Source of the DNA: Conchocele bisecta
Lineage: Eukaryota; Mollusca; Bivalvia; Lucinida; Thyasiridae
Direction of reading: 5' to 3'
DNA length: 64,000 nucleotides
NCBI GenBank assembly: GCA_029237695.1
Contig: CM055278.1
Span: forward strand, 67,881,188 to 67,945,187
Shown: piece after piece, positions 57,501 through 60,039 of the stretch
How the letters are laid out: each line of letters starts with the position of its first letter
Position numbering within the stretch: position 1 is the stretch's first letter
Made by a program: the position numbers and the translations under genes
The notes under the pieces: model-generated
The model's database searches: none
Seen by the model: only the letters and a program-made list of their open reading frames with translations
What the model was told of the DNA's origin: nothing

Positions 57501-57657
57501 GCCAACCTACCCACCATCGCACCAGGACGTCAGCCCGGCAGTGCCCGTAGTTCCCTGTCATCTGTACGTAGTAGTTCGTCTGCGGCGTCCTCCATAAAAT
57601 CTCCGTCTGGCACGCCCGGCCGCCCCACCCCGGTACAGATAGGGGCCGACTTTGGGG
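20892..57657 (+). CDS. CCDC39: Coiled-coil domain-containing protein 39, 19 exons
   Basis: Nineteen exons join in phase over 36.8 kb to 865 codons through exon 18 plus 52 codons and one base in exon 19. The frame aligns end to end with animal CCDC39 (human 941 residues), including '[15 protein letters not shown]', '[13 protein letters not shown]', 'PPEGEEE', 'QAYYVIK' and a Ser-rich C-terminus. The protein is nearly all coiled coil. Known: with CCDC40 it forms the 96-nm ruler on axonemal doublets and is needed for inner dynein arms and the nexin-dynein regulatory complex; human loss causes primary ciliary dyskinesia. The last exon(s) may lie in or beyond the gap at 59187. Regulation by RFX/FOXJ1 is expected for the family. 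Confidence 0.96.
21352..21505 (-). CDS. Possible antisense exon, product not recognised
   Basis: On the minus strand an open stretch encoding '[20 protein letters not shown]' then '[15 protein letters not shown]' ends at a consensus donor (GAAG|GTACGT at 21352/21351). Composition is protein-like. The left limit is uncertain because no clear acceptor or ATG was found. It lies in CCDC39 intron 1, 360 bp past exon 1, so a gene on the opposite strand would overlap the CCDC39 start. I do not recognise the family. Confidence 0.35.
21567..21590. repeat. Poly-T tract
   Basis: An uninterrupted T run of over 20 bases in intron 1. On the minus strand it would read as a poly-A tail of a retroposed copy, but no adjacent element was identified. 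Confidence 0.8.
23261..28127. repeat. Four-unit 1.2-kb tandem array in CCDC39 intron 1
   Basis: Units start at about 23261, 24487, 25691 and 26931 (each begins 'tttacacatagattgtatgg') and are about 1.20-1.24 kb. Order within a unit: G-run with 'ggtgcatgcccccgcacccc', 'gctatggctgtgacagga', an embedded element from 'caggcacggatacag' to 'ctgtatccgcgcttg' (for example 26069-26351), C-runs, then 'ccaaggtcaaggt' twice. Homopolymer G/C runs of 10 to over 30 vary most between units. Units 2 and 3 look most alike. No coding potential was seen. Confidence 0.88.
26069..26351. repeat. hAT-like MITE embedded in each array unit (unit 3 copy)
   Basis: Inverted ends 'caggcacggatacag' and 'ctgtatccgcgcttg' with G-runs on the left and C-runs on the right. 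The same ends occur in the other units, and a lone copy at 19090-19157 starts 'caggcgcggatacag' and ends 'tgtatccgcgcctg'. 'CAGGCGCGGAT' ends resemble hAT-family termini; the class is inferred. Confidence 0.6.
28150..28830. promoter_or_regulatory. Cluster of X-box-like palindromes in intron 1
   Basis: Six matches or near-matches to the RFX X-box GTTRCCATGGYAAC lie within about 680 bp: 28153-28166, 28293-28306, 28302-28315, 28464-28477, 28676-28689 and 28813-28826 (GTTGCCATGGTAAC at the last). Known: RFX factors drive motile-cilium genes such as CCDC39. Inference: this could be an intronic enhancer. The alternative is a decayed repeat, as such palindromes also occur in the intron 15 minisatellite. 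Confidence 0.4.
29930..30080. repeat. Short G-rich minisatellite
   Basis: Repeats of a 15-20 bp unit, 'gggggtgttttgac' or 'gggggcgttttgac', about eight times. Strand asymmetry (G and T on plus) is marked. It sits directly before the 30144-32153 element. Confidence 0.75.
30144..32153. mobile_element. 2-kb element with four 0.43-kb internal repeats
   Basis: Left end 'ttagctcacctgagcaaagc', right end 'gtcaggtgagcgaattagga'; 'agctcacctga' and 'tcaggtgagc' are inverted. The body contains 'gtcgtcgtcgtcgtcc' and then about four tandem units marked by 'gaatatggtcatgtcatata' near 30516, 30959, 31390 and 31822 (443, 431 and 432 bp apart). 'ccaagatggccgcc' recurs twice per unit. Elements with these ends are widespread in bivalves (recall). 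No transposase was seen. Confidence 0.75.
33065..33464. repeat. MITE family C copy ('gctccagataag')
   Basis: Ends 'gggctccagataaa' and 'cagcttatctggagct', inverted. The interior has a hairpin around 'ttgtctccttggagacaa'. It ends about 20 nt before exon 2. Four other copies lie in CCDC39 introns. Confidence 0.8.
33485..33604 (+). CDS. CCDC39: CCDC39 exon 2 (residues 34-73)
   Basis: Acceptor TTATAG, donor CAG|GTGAGT, 40 codons. '[20 protein letters not shown]' aligns with the human 'L-x-EYEERI-x-SM-x-x-H-x-KNV' stretch. Confidence 0.95.
33993..34139 (+). CDS. CCDC39: CCDC39 exon 3 (residues 74-122)
   Basis: Acceptor TCCCAG, donor GAG|GTATCG, 49 codons. Strongly charged coiled coil ('[17 protein letters not shown]') with heptad spacing, colinear with the human protein. 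Confidence 0.95.
34950..35380 (+). repeat. Dispersed repeat, mate of 19354-19735
   Basis: Colinear with the minus-strand copy at 19354-19735, e.g. 'cagagacatcatctgagaca', 'ccccgcgtattgattgg', 'ctgatatcaagggcgataac'. It lies in CCDC39 intron 3. Confidence 0.65.
35627..35895. repeat. MITE family B copy ('aaagtatactttgc')
   Basis: Outer ends 'gtagcctatttcaccaac' / 'ggtgaaataggctac' and a centre 'ttatcacagccaaaatggctgtgataa' that is a near-perfect hairpin. Subterminal 'aaagtatacttt' repeats flank 'gagggagtaa'. Other copies: 39330-39612, 49928-50254, 55603-55919. Confidence 0.85.
35940..36170. repeat. Hairpin repeat ('gaagttactcatgattttt')
   Basis: 'gaagttactcatgattttt' pairs with 'gaatcatgggtaacttc', and the arms meet at 'cggtaacctataataggttactg'. 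A second diverged pair follows directly, so the hairpin is tandemly duplicated. Confidence 0.65.
36387..36545 (+). CDS. CCDC39: CCDC39 exon 4 (residues 123-175)
   Basis: Acceptor CCACAG, donor AAG|GTAAGG, 53 codons. Contains '[20 protein letters not shown]', among the best conserved blocks of the family. Downstream (36560-36880) there are several degenerate copies of the exon's 3' end plus donor ('cacgacgagggaaaggtca', 'caaggtaaggtcac'). Confidence 0.97.
36546..36850 (+). repeat. Degenerate copies of exon 4 end and donor
   Basis: After exon 4 the pieces 'ggcatggctcgaagaatcag', 'ggcatggcttgaaaaatcag', 'aatactcactccacgacgag' and 'gaaaggtcattgtaaggtca' repeat the codons for 'AWLEESAR', 'KYSRHDEGK' and the splice donor, with substitutions and frame breaks. 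They look like decayed tandem duplications of exon 4's 3' part. Similar 'caaggtaaggtcac' pieces recur to 37720. Confidence 0.75.
36922..37313. repeat. MITE family C copy
   Basis: 'gggctccagataaggaatta' to 'cagcttatctggagctctgg'; about 390 bp, most like the copy at 33065. It lies in CCDC39 intron 4, among the decayed exon 4 donor copies. Confidence 0.8.
37340..37405. repeat. Short perfect hairpin
   Basis: 'acattgatgttgttcagcca' pairs with 'tggctgaacaacatcaatgt' around a loop 'aggaaagatcgatatttcct'. About 60 nt in all. Confidence 0.8.
37860..37940. repeat. Hairpin MITE ('gagacggttcaa')
   Basis: 'gttgttaccactcatttgaa' pairs with 'ttcaaatgagtggtaacaac' around 'ccatctcgccgagacgg'. A related copy is at 45405-45480 (nearly perfect) and a half copy at 37565-37650. 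Confidence 0.75.
38054..38146 (+). CDS. CCDC39: CCDC39 exon 5 (residues 176-206)
   Basis: Acceptor TTCCAG, donor CAG|GTAAAT, 31 codons: '[20 protein letters not shown]', matching human 'LERLT...KRKILDNE'. Confidence 0.95.
38155..38600. repeat. Tandem pieces of the 'accaggctagt' family
   Basis: Three to four rearranged copies: 'agagaataccaggctagttt', 'agagagtaccaggctagtat', 'agagagacgaggctagtgtc' and 'agagagtatcaggctagtgt', each followed by parts of 'aggctaggaaacgtgtagga'. They start directly after the exon 5 donor. Confidence 0.7.
39140..39849. repeat. MITE family A copy, split by a family B copy
   Basis: The left half (about 39140-39320) carries 'tgaaaagtatttacag' and 'acgtataatatcgtaaactt'. 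The right end 'aaatcacatggtatgtctc' stops at 39849, 15 nt before exon 6. A family B MITE (39330-39612) sits in between. The right end seems duplicated ('cgagatatcgcaaat' and 'agagatatcgcaagt'). Confidence 0.65.
39330..39612. repeat. MITE family B copy, nested
   Basis: Carries the family's 'tatactttgagggag', 'aactaacgactgcatata', the 'cacagccaaaatggctgtg' centre and 'tctccctcaaagtgtatac'. It is inserted in a family A element, so it is the younger of the two. Confidence 0.8.
39865..39993 (+). CDS. CCDC39: CCDC39 exon 6 (residues 207-249)
   Basis: Acceptor TTGCAAG, donor GCC|GTGAGT, 43 codons. '[20 protein letters not shown]' is a family hallmark. A MITE (family A) ends 15 nt before the exon, so the pyrimidine tract is short and partly element-derived. 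Confidence 0.94.
40490..40645 (+). repeat. Dispersed repeat, mate of 1590-1740
   Basis: Same orientation and order as 1590-1740 ('aagttcaaccc', 'acatatgctcatttgcataa', 'ttggatgttggttgta'). It ends about 50 nt before exon 7. Confidence 0.6.
40696..40887 (+). CDS. CCDC39: CCDC39 exon 7 (residues 250-313)
   Basis: Acceptor TTTTAG, donor GAG|GTTGGT (a weak +3/+4 context), 64 codons. '[20 protein letters not shown]' aligns with human 'EKRISVADR...AYQD'. In-frame read-through would run about 20 codons into the intron. Confidence 0.94.
41110..41395 (+). repeat. Tandem duplication, about 155 bp
   Basis: 'tctgttaaatgtccat', 'gaccaccaaact', 'acagcttcataagcaag' and 'gtgcccaccacataccacta' occur twice, about 150 bp apart, in CCDC39 intron 7, after a 'cccggc' rich stretch (41035-41105). 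Confidence 0.85.
41515..41755. repeat. Tigger/pogo-like MITE copies
   Basis: 'cagtggaacccctctaaat', then 'ggaacctctctaaaccagac' facing 'gtttagggaggttccactg', then a third inverted end 'gtttagagaggtttcactg' at about 41737. Same family as 3660-3872 and 43420-43495. Confidence 0.7.
41953..42122. repeat. Long hairpin element
   Basis: 'gaatgaatggcctttatgtg' and 'cttggaaaagtcgtgg' pair with 'ccgcgacttttccaag' and 'ggccattcattcctat' around 'tactggacgaggccttccgg'. It ends about 70 nt before exon 8. Confidence 0.8.
42192..42295 (+). CDS. CCDC39: CCDC39 exon 8 (residues 314-348)
   Basis: Acceptor CTTTCAG, donor AATAG|GTAACA, 104 nt, leaving two bases. '[20 protein letters not shown]' matches human 'LDSLKATVNRTSSDLEALR'. 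Confidence 0.95.
42521..42565 (+). pseudogene. Relic copy of CCDC39 exon 9 start (first)
   Basis: 'ggcag' plus 'actgaaagcgaaggaac', then 'gacgtgct' and 'tagagaacgtaa', parallels the exon 9 acceptor and its first 45 bases ('actgaaacaagcaaaggaac', 'gaagtgct', 'gagaagttgaa'). It has a frame break and no donor, so it is not a usable exon. A TA-flanked element (42568-43140) follows directly. Confidence 0.65.
42566..43142. mobile_element. TIR element with TA flanks
   Basis: Long inverted ends: 'ctgtctgtttcacgaaagct' (42568) and 'agctttcacgaaacagacag' (43140), each next to TA, which fits Tc1/mariner-type target duplication. The arms continue for over 150 bp ('tttcgtgaaatttggtcaaa' with its mate), meeting at a central 'gaagatgtctatgg' hairpin. 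No transposase. Confidence 0.8.
43155..43605. repeat. MITE family A copy carrying a pogo-like MITE
   Basis: Left 'ccatgtgattttgtatgtat', right 'aaaataacatggtctgtctc'. The middle is interrupted by a 'cagtggagcatctctaaacc' hairpin (43420-43495). Seventeen nt after its right end comes relic acceptor 2. Confidence 0.75.
43623..43673 (+). pseudogene. Relic copy of CCDC39 exon 9 start (second)
   Basis: After 'tctctgtctgcag' comes 'actgaaacatttgcgaataa', then 'actccagcaattgt' and 'gagaatggtaa'. It lies exactly 17 nt beyond a family A MITE end, as the real exon 9 does. Both flanks are duplicated, so this is a segmental copy, not chance. It holds an in-frame stop. Confidence 0.7.
43694..43931. repeat. 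MITE family A copy next to exon 9
   Basis: 'cgtgtgattttgtacct' to 'aaaatcgcatggcgtgtctc'. The right end is 17 nt before exon 9, so the element lies in the branch-point/pyrimidine region of a functional acceptor. Confidence 0.8.
43949..44135 (+). CDS. CCDC39: CCDC39 exon 9 (residues 348-410)
   Basis: Acceptor CTCGGCAG, donor CAG|GTATGA, 187 nt; the first base completes the split Arg codon from exon 8. It contains '[20 protein letters not shown]', aligned with human 'VEEKATNLEDMLKEEEK'. Two relic copies of its start lie upstream (42521, 43623). Confidence 0.95.
44579..44719 (+). CDS. CCDC39: CCDC39 exon 10 (residues 411-457)
   Basis: Acceptor ATTCAG, donor CAG|GTACAG, 47 codons. Ends '[16 protein letters not shown]', matching human 'KLDFETLKQQEIMYSQ'. 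Confidence 0.96.
45225..45275 (+). repeat. Decoy copy of the exon 11 acceptor region
   Basis: 'gcaggtacattaaacacatt' followed by 'cacctttctttgttgccag' and 'gacattgccatg' parallels the sequence before and into exon 11 (45508-45561: 'gcagggacgttcgttaaacc', 'ttgtcgccag', 'gacttcgctgtg'). A hairpin MITE (45405-45480) lies between. Confidence 0.5.
45405..45480. repeat. Near-perfect hairpin MITE
   Basis: 'tatatgatgttaccagtctg' pairs with 'gactggtaacatcatata', meeting at 'ttgaaccgtctcatcgagac'. Same family as 37860-37940. Confidence 0.8.
45550..45714 (+). CDS. CCDC39: CCDC39 exon 11 (residues 458-512)
   Basis: Acceptor CGCCAG, donor CAG|GTATGT, 55 codons. '[19 protein letters not shown]' and 'LEAKITDL' match the human block 'QQVERRMSRLKGE...EEK'. 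The 40 nt before the acceptor look like a SINE tail and are mirrored at 45225-45275. Confidence 0.95.
45762..45885. repeat. 'Accaggctagt' hairpin family copy
   Basis: 'gataataccaggcaggtgtc' to 'gacagtagcctgatattcta', with 'aagtttatcaggcaagacta' and 'aggaaacgcgtaggaattcc' inside. A shorter hairpin than the copy at 11940. Confidence 0.75.
46077..46432. repeat. MITE family C copy
   Basis: 'gagctccagataaggtgcg' to 'aaagcttatctggagctctg'. The centre 'cttagttgagctgcaaaaag' pairs with 'tttttgcagctcaataag'. Confidence 0.85.
46597..46650. repeat. Microsatellite (GCATGCAC)n/(CA)n
   Basis: 'acgcatgcacgcatgcacgc' followed by 'gcgcgcacacacacacac'; alternating purine-pyrimidine sequence with Z-DNA-forming potential. 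Confidence 0.9.
46712..47433. repeat. MITE family A copy with internal triplication
   Basis: The left end 'tgtgattttgtacctaaagt' is repeated three times at about 21-bp spacing; the right end is 'caaaatcacatggcatgcgtc'. A family C MITE (46982-47400) is nested in it. The right end lies 53 nt before exon 12. Confidence 0.8.
46982..47400. repeat. MITE family C copy nested in family A
   Basis: 'cagagctccagatgaggggt' to 'cagcttatctggagctctg'; inner hairpin 'gtacttagttgagctg' / 'cagctcaactaagtac'. The nesting order shows family C moved after family A at this site. Confidence 0.85.
47487..47741 (+). CDS. CCDC39: CCDC39 exon 12 (residues 513-597)
   Basis: Acceptor CTTGCAG, donor ACG|GTAAGT, 85 codons, the longest exon. 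'[19 protein letters not shown]' and '[19 protein letters not shown]' are colinear with human CCDC39. Confidence 0.97.
48715..48854 (+). CDS. CCDC39: CCDC39 exon 13 (residues 598-644)
   Basis: Acceptor TTATAG, donor AAGAG|GTTTGT, 140 nt leaving two bases. '[16 protein letters not shown]' matches human 'AMEERTEEIKVHKTML'. Confidence 0.95.
48890..49115. repeat. 'Gctgtgactggagaaatg' MITE copy
   Basis: 'ggctggagaagtgaggctta', 'gaccaatgtagctcctgatc', 'tgatctggatctacactggt', 'ctaagccccatgtcg'. A second copy (49255-49475) has 'tatgtgaccagtatagc' triplicated at 49267-49319. Confidence 0.7.
49569..49722 (+). repeat. tRNA-derived SINE, truncated
   Basis: A tRNA-like head with A box 'tggcctagaggtt' and B box 'gggttcaatcc' about 40 nt apart, then 'cgcccttggcatgaaa', 'tatttccatccc' and 'gtcccgtctttatatg'. 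A family A MITE (49727) cuts off the 3' tail. It is not a functional tRNA because the acceptor stem does not pair. Confidence 0.75.
49727..49914. repeat. MITE family A, most complete copy
   Basis: 'cgccatgtgattttgtacct' / 'aaaatcacatggcgtgtctc' with arms extending through 'tcggacatctgcgtaatttc'; about 190 bp. It is the best reference copy for the family in this window. Confidence 0.88.
49928..50254. repeat. MITE family B copy
   Basis: 'agtagccgatttcatc' to 'ggtgaaataggctact'; centre 'cacagcgaatttggctgtg'. 'aaagtatactttgctagata' is duplicated at the right arm. It ends 52 nt before exon 14. Confidence 0.82.
50307..50382 (+). CDS. CCDC39: CCDC39 exon 14 (residues 644-669)
   Basis: Acceptor GGCCAG, donor AAG|GTAACT, 76 nt. 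Encodes '[20 protein letters not shown]' then 'YYVIK', nearly identical to the vertebrate sequence. A tail-like 'gcagggatgttaaaccc' lies about 25-40 nt before the acceptor. Confidence 0.96.
50400..52470. other. CCDC39 intron 14, little structure seen
   Basis: About 2 kb without recognisable coding sequence. It contains an A run (50620-50637). Open frames here lack homology or conserved composition. It is notably poorer in MITEs than the neighbouring introns. Confidence 0.5.
52471..52630 (+). CDS. CCDC39: CCDC39 exon 15 (residues 670-723)
   Basis: Acceptor GTTTAG, donor ACACAA|GTAAGT, 160 nt leaving one base. '[19 protein letters not shown]' and '[14 protein letters not shown]' are almost unchanged from human. 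Confidence 0.97.
52660..54393 (+). repeat. 42-bp minisatellite filling CCDC39 intron 15
   Basis: A unit of about 42 bp containing 'ccattgccatggtaacatg' and 'ttgcctggatgacatt' repeats from just after the exon 15 donor to the exon 16 acceptor, split by an inserted element (52804-53711). The last unit supplies the acceptor itself (CCATTGCCCAG|GTGACG; compare 'ccattgcctaggtaac' at about 54280). About a dozen units carry 'gccatggtaac' or a one-base variant. Two are exact matches to the RFX X-box form GTTGCCATGGTAAC (54175-54188, 54236-54249). Confidence 0.9.
52804..53711. mobile_element. TIR element inserted in the minisatellite
   Basis: Inverted ends 'caggggttgaaa' / 'tttcaacccctg' are flanked by a 5-bp direct repeat 'aacgt' (52799-52803 and 53712-53716). 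The 908-bp body has no transposase. It contains 'cttgcccag' repeats near the left end and a 'ctcgccatggcgag' palindrome near the right. It interrupts a single repeat array, so it is younger than the array. Confidence 0.8.
54394..54572 (+). CDS. CCDC39: CCDC39 exon 16 (residues 723-782)
   Basis: Acceptor TTGCCCAG, donor CGG|GTACGC, 179 nt; its first two bases complete the codon from exon 15. '[19 protein letters not shown]' matches human '[19 protein letters not shown]'. Its acceptor is the terminal unit of the intron 15 minisatellite. Confidence 0.96.
54618..54842. repeat. MITE, 'ccgcctgcattaat' family
   Basis: 'caccgcctgcattaatcttg' to 'caagattagcgtaggcagtg', inverted; inner hairpin 'cctgagctgtagcacagttcagg'. 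Same family as 6740-6985 and 8413-8900. Confidence 0.75.
55229..55297 (+). CDS. CCDC39: CCDC39 exon 17 (residues 783-805)
   Basis: Acceptor TTTGCAG, donor CAG|GTAATC, 23 codons. '[11 protein letters not shown]' matches human 'QKPKLERVTKQ'. Confidence 0.93.
55603..55919. repeat. MITE family B copy
   Basis: 'tgtagccgatttcaccaaca' to 'ttggtgaaatcagcc'; centre 'cacagccagaatggctgtg'. It ends about 80 nt before exon 18. Confidence 0.85.
56002..56181 (+). CDS. CCDC39: CCDC39 exon 18 (residues 806-865)
   Basis: Acceptor ATTTCAG, donor CAG|GTACTT, 60 codons. '[19 protein letters not shown]' and 'EAVSMYFAQ' align with human 'MEEQDIKLREMKQFHKVI' and 'LQTYFQQ'. Confidence 0.95.
56211..56593. repeat. 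MITE family C copy
   Basis: 'cagagctccagataaggggc' to 'aaagcttatctggagttctg'. It starts 29 nt after the exon 18 donor, preceded by 'caggccgttaaacaccaata', which resembles a SINE tail. Confidence 0.82.
56945..57300. repeat. Bivalve-type element ('gggtggcatatagtg')
   Basis: 'tatgccaccgggtttcgaag' and 'cgggtggcatatagtg', then 'ctgtccgtccgtccg' microsatellite stretches; the right end has 'aggtggcatccgcgttcgac'. A block of 'ttatgtggctaa' repeats (57050-57165) is inserted in it. Confidence 0.6.
57501..57657 (+). CDS. CCDC39: CCDC39 exon 19 (residues 866 on), Ser-rich tail
   Basis: Acceptor ATTGTAG; 52 codons plus one base to a consensus donor GGGG|GTGAGT. It encodes the Ser-rich C-terminal region ('[20 protein letters not shown]', then '[12 protein letters not shown]'). 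If the donor is not used, the frame adds five residues (GEYIE) and stops at TAG (57670-57672). Human CCDC39 has 20 exons and about 35 more residues, so a spliced terminal exon is more likely, perhaps in or beyond the N gap. The exon's 3' end is the first unit of the minisatellite that follows. Confidence 0.9.
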
Positions 57658-59186
57658 GTGAGTATATAGAGTAGAATATATAAACCATGGTACAGACAGG
57701 GGCCGGTTTTGGGGGTGAGTATATAGAGTAGAATATATAAACGGGTACAGATAGGGGGGCCCGACTTTGGGGGTGAGGTAGAGTAGAATAGGGTATACCC
57801 AACGGGGACCCCACACCCATCCCTCCCGGTACCATATAGGGCGACTTTTGGGGGTTGAGTAGGGCCGGACTTTGGGGGTGGAAGGGGTATTGAGTAGAAT
57901 ATATAAACCCTGGTACAGATAGGGGCTGACTTTGGGGGTGAGATGTGTATATAGAGTGGGGTAGATATATATAAACCACTAGTAGATAGGGGCTGACTTT
58001 GTGAGTTATATAGAGTAGAATATATAAACCCTGGTACAGATAGGGGCTGACTTTGGGGGTGTGTATATAGAGTAGAATATATAAACACTAGTACAGATAG
58101 GGGCTGACTTTGGGGGTGAGTATATAGAGTAGAATATATAAACCCTGGTACAGATAGGGGCCGACTTTGGGGGGTGTATATAGAGTAGAATATATAAACA
58201 TACGTAGTACAGATAGGGGTGCTGACTTTGGGGGAGGGGGTGATATATAGAGTAGAATATGATAAACCCCGAGTATGAATAGGCAGATGGGGGCCGACTT
58301 TGGGAGGTTTATATAGAGTAGTGTATATGAACCCTGATACATCTCCGTCTGGCACGCCCGGCCGCCCCACCTCGGTACAGATAGGGGCCGACTTTGGGGG
58401 TGAATATATATAGTAGAATATATAAGCCCCTATACAGATAGGGGCCGACTTTGGGGGTAAGTATATAGAGTAGAATATATAAACCCTGGTACAGATAGGG
58501 GCCGACTTTGGGGGTGAGTATATAGAGTAGAATATATAAGCCCCTGTACAGATAGGGGCCGACTTTGTGGGTGAGTATATAGAGTAGATTATATAAACCC
58601 CGGTACAGATAGGGGCCGACTTTGGGGGTGAGTATATAGAGTAGATTACACGCCCGGCCCACCCCGTTACAGATAGGGGCCGACTTTGGGGGTGTGTATA
58701 TAGAGTAGAATTAAGCCCCTGTACAGATAAGGGCCGACTTTGGGGTTCTGTATATAGAGTAGAATATATAAACCCTGGTTCAGATAGGGGCCGAATTTGG
58801 GGGTGAGTATATAGAGTAGATTATATAAACCCCGGTACAGATAGGGGCCGACTTTGGGGGTGAGTATATAGAGTAGATTACACGCCCAGCCGCCCCACCC
58901 CGGTACAGATAGGGGCCGACTTTGGAGGTGAGTATATAGAGTAGAATATATAAGCCCCTGTACATATAAAAGGCCGACTTTTGGGTTCTGTATAATATAG
59001 TAGAATTATATAAACCCTGGTTCAGAAATAGGGGCCGAAGTTGGGGTTGAATATATAAGTAGATTATGGATAAAACCCCTGTCCAGATAGGGTCTACTTT
59101 GGGTTCAGTATAAATATATAATATAAAAACCCTGTATCAGATAGGGGCCGATCTGAATTTTGGGGTGAGTATATAGAGTAGAATAT
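57640..59186 (+). repeat. 57-bp minisatellite derived from exon 19 donor
   Basis: Roughly 25 or more copies of a unit containing 'ggtacagataggggccgac', 'tttgggggtgagtatatag' and 'agtagaatatataaaccc'. The first unit is the end of exon 19 plus its donor; at 58340, 58650 and 58880 longer units also carry upstream exon sequence ('cacgcccggccgcccc'). Nearly every unit keeps the consensus donor GGGG|GTGAGT. The array runs into the N gap, so its length is unknown. Open frames on the minus strand here (Tyr/Pro-rich) are repeat translations. Confidence 0.95.
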
Positions 59187-59686
59187 NNNNNNNNNNNNNN
59201 NNNNNNNNNNNNNNNNNNNNNNNNNNNNNNNNNNNNNNNNNNNNNNNNNNNNNNNNNNNNNNNNNNNNNNNNNNNNNNNNNNNNNNNNNNNNNNNNNNNN
59301 NNNNNNNNNNNNNNNNNNNNNNNNNNNNNNNNNNNNNNNNNNNNNNNNNNNNNNNNNNNNNNNNNNNNNNNNNNNNNNNNNNNNNNNNNNNNNNNNNNNN
59401 NNNNNNNNNNNNNNNNNNNNNNNNNNNNNNNNNNNNNNNNNNNNNNNNNNNNNNNNNNNNNNNNNNNNNNNNNNNNNNNNNNNNNNNNNNNNNNNNNNNN
59501 NNNNNNNNNNNNNNNNNNNNNNNNNNNNNNNNNNNNNNNNNNNNNNNNNNNNNNNNNNNNNNNNNNNNNNNNNNNNNNNNNNNNNNNNNNNNNNNNNNNN
59601 NNNNNNNNNNNNNNNNNNNNNNNNNNNNNNNNNNNNNNNNNNNNNNNNNNNNNNNNNNNNNNNNNNNNNNNNNNNNNNNNNNNNNN
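59187..59686. other. Assembly gap, 500 N
   Basis: Exactly 500 N, a common placeholder length, so the true size and even the physical link between the CCDC39 side and the Polinton side are not established by this sequence. Confidence 0.97.
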
Positions 59687-60027
59687 CTCTGTTTGTTAAA
59701 TGTCCATTTCGTAGAATTGTTTGTCCAGAAAGACAATATTTCTTCATGTGGTGGTGGTAATCCATAGGAGTCAAAGTAGGTTGCTTCATTCTTCTGGTCG
59801 AATACAATGGCTATCCAATGTTTTACAGGTTGATCAGAATTATCCGTGTTGATTATGTACGCTTGGACGTCTAATGGTCTGTGATTTGGTAGCTTGTCTT
59901 TTGGGTATACTATTCCGTTTGTCTCTTCAGCCATATTTCTCGATCCAGTATGTGCTGTAATTCGATGGTTTCCATCTTTGGATGTTGATTTCACCAATAC
60001 GTTACTTTCCGGATTGGTTTTGTTCAT
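59687..60027 (-). CDS. Adenain-like cysteine protease, partial (Polinton)
   Basis: ATG at 60027, 113 codons, cut by the gap. 'AYIINTDNSDQPVKHWIAIV' and 'ATYFDSYGLPP' match the adenovirus-type (C5/Ulp1-like) protease of Maverick/Polinton elements: His of 'HW' and the Asp/Ser context of 'FDSYG'. The catalytic Cys would fall in the gap. Known role in the family: maturation cleavage of capsid proteins. The intact frame as far as seen contrasts with the broken capsid gene next to it. Confidence 0.85.
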
Positions 60028-60039
60028 AATTGACCAATA

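Noticed and set aside
57558..58370. Long minus-strand open frame rich in Tyr, Pro and Leu
   Set aside because: It is the reverse translation of the 57-bp minisatellite. A unit length divisible by three keeps the frame open; there is no homology or start context.
59094..59807. Open frames that run through the N gap
   Set aside because: The reading across 500 N is meaningless. Only the part from 59687 on (protease) is supported.
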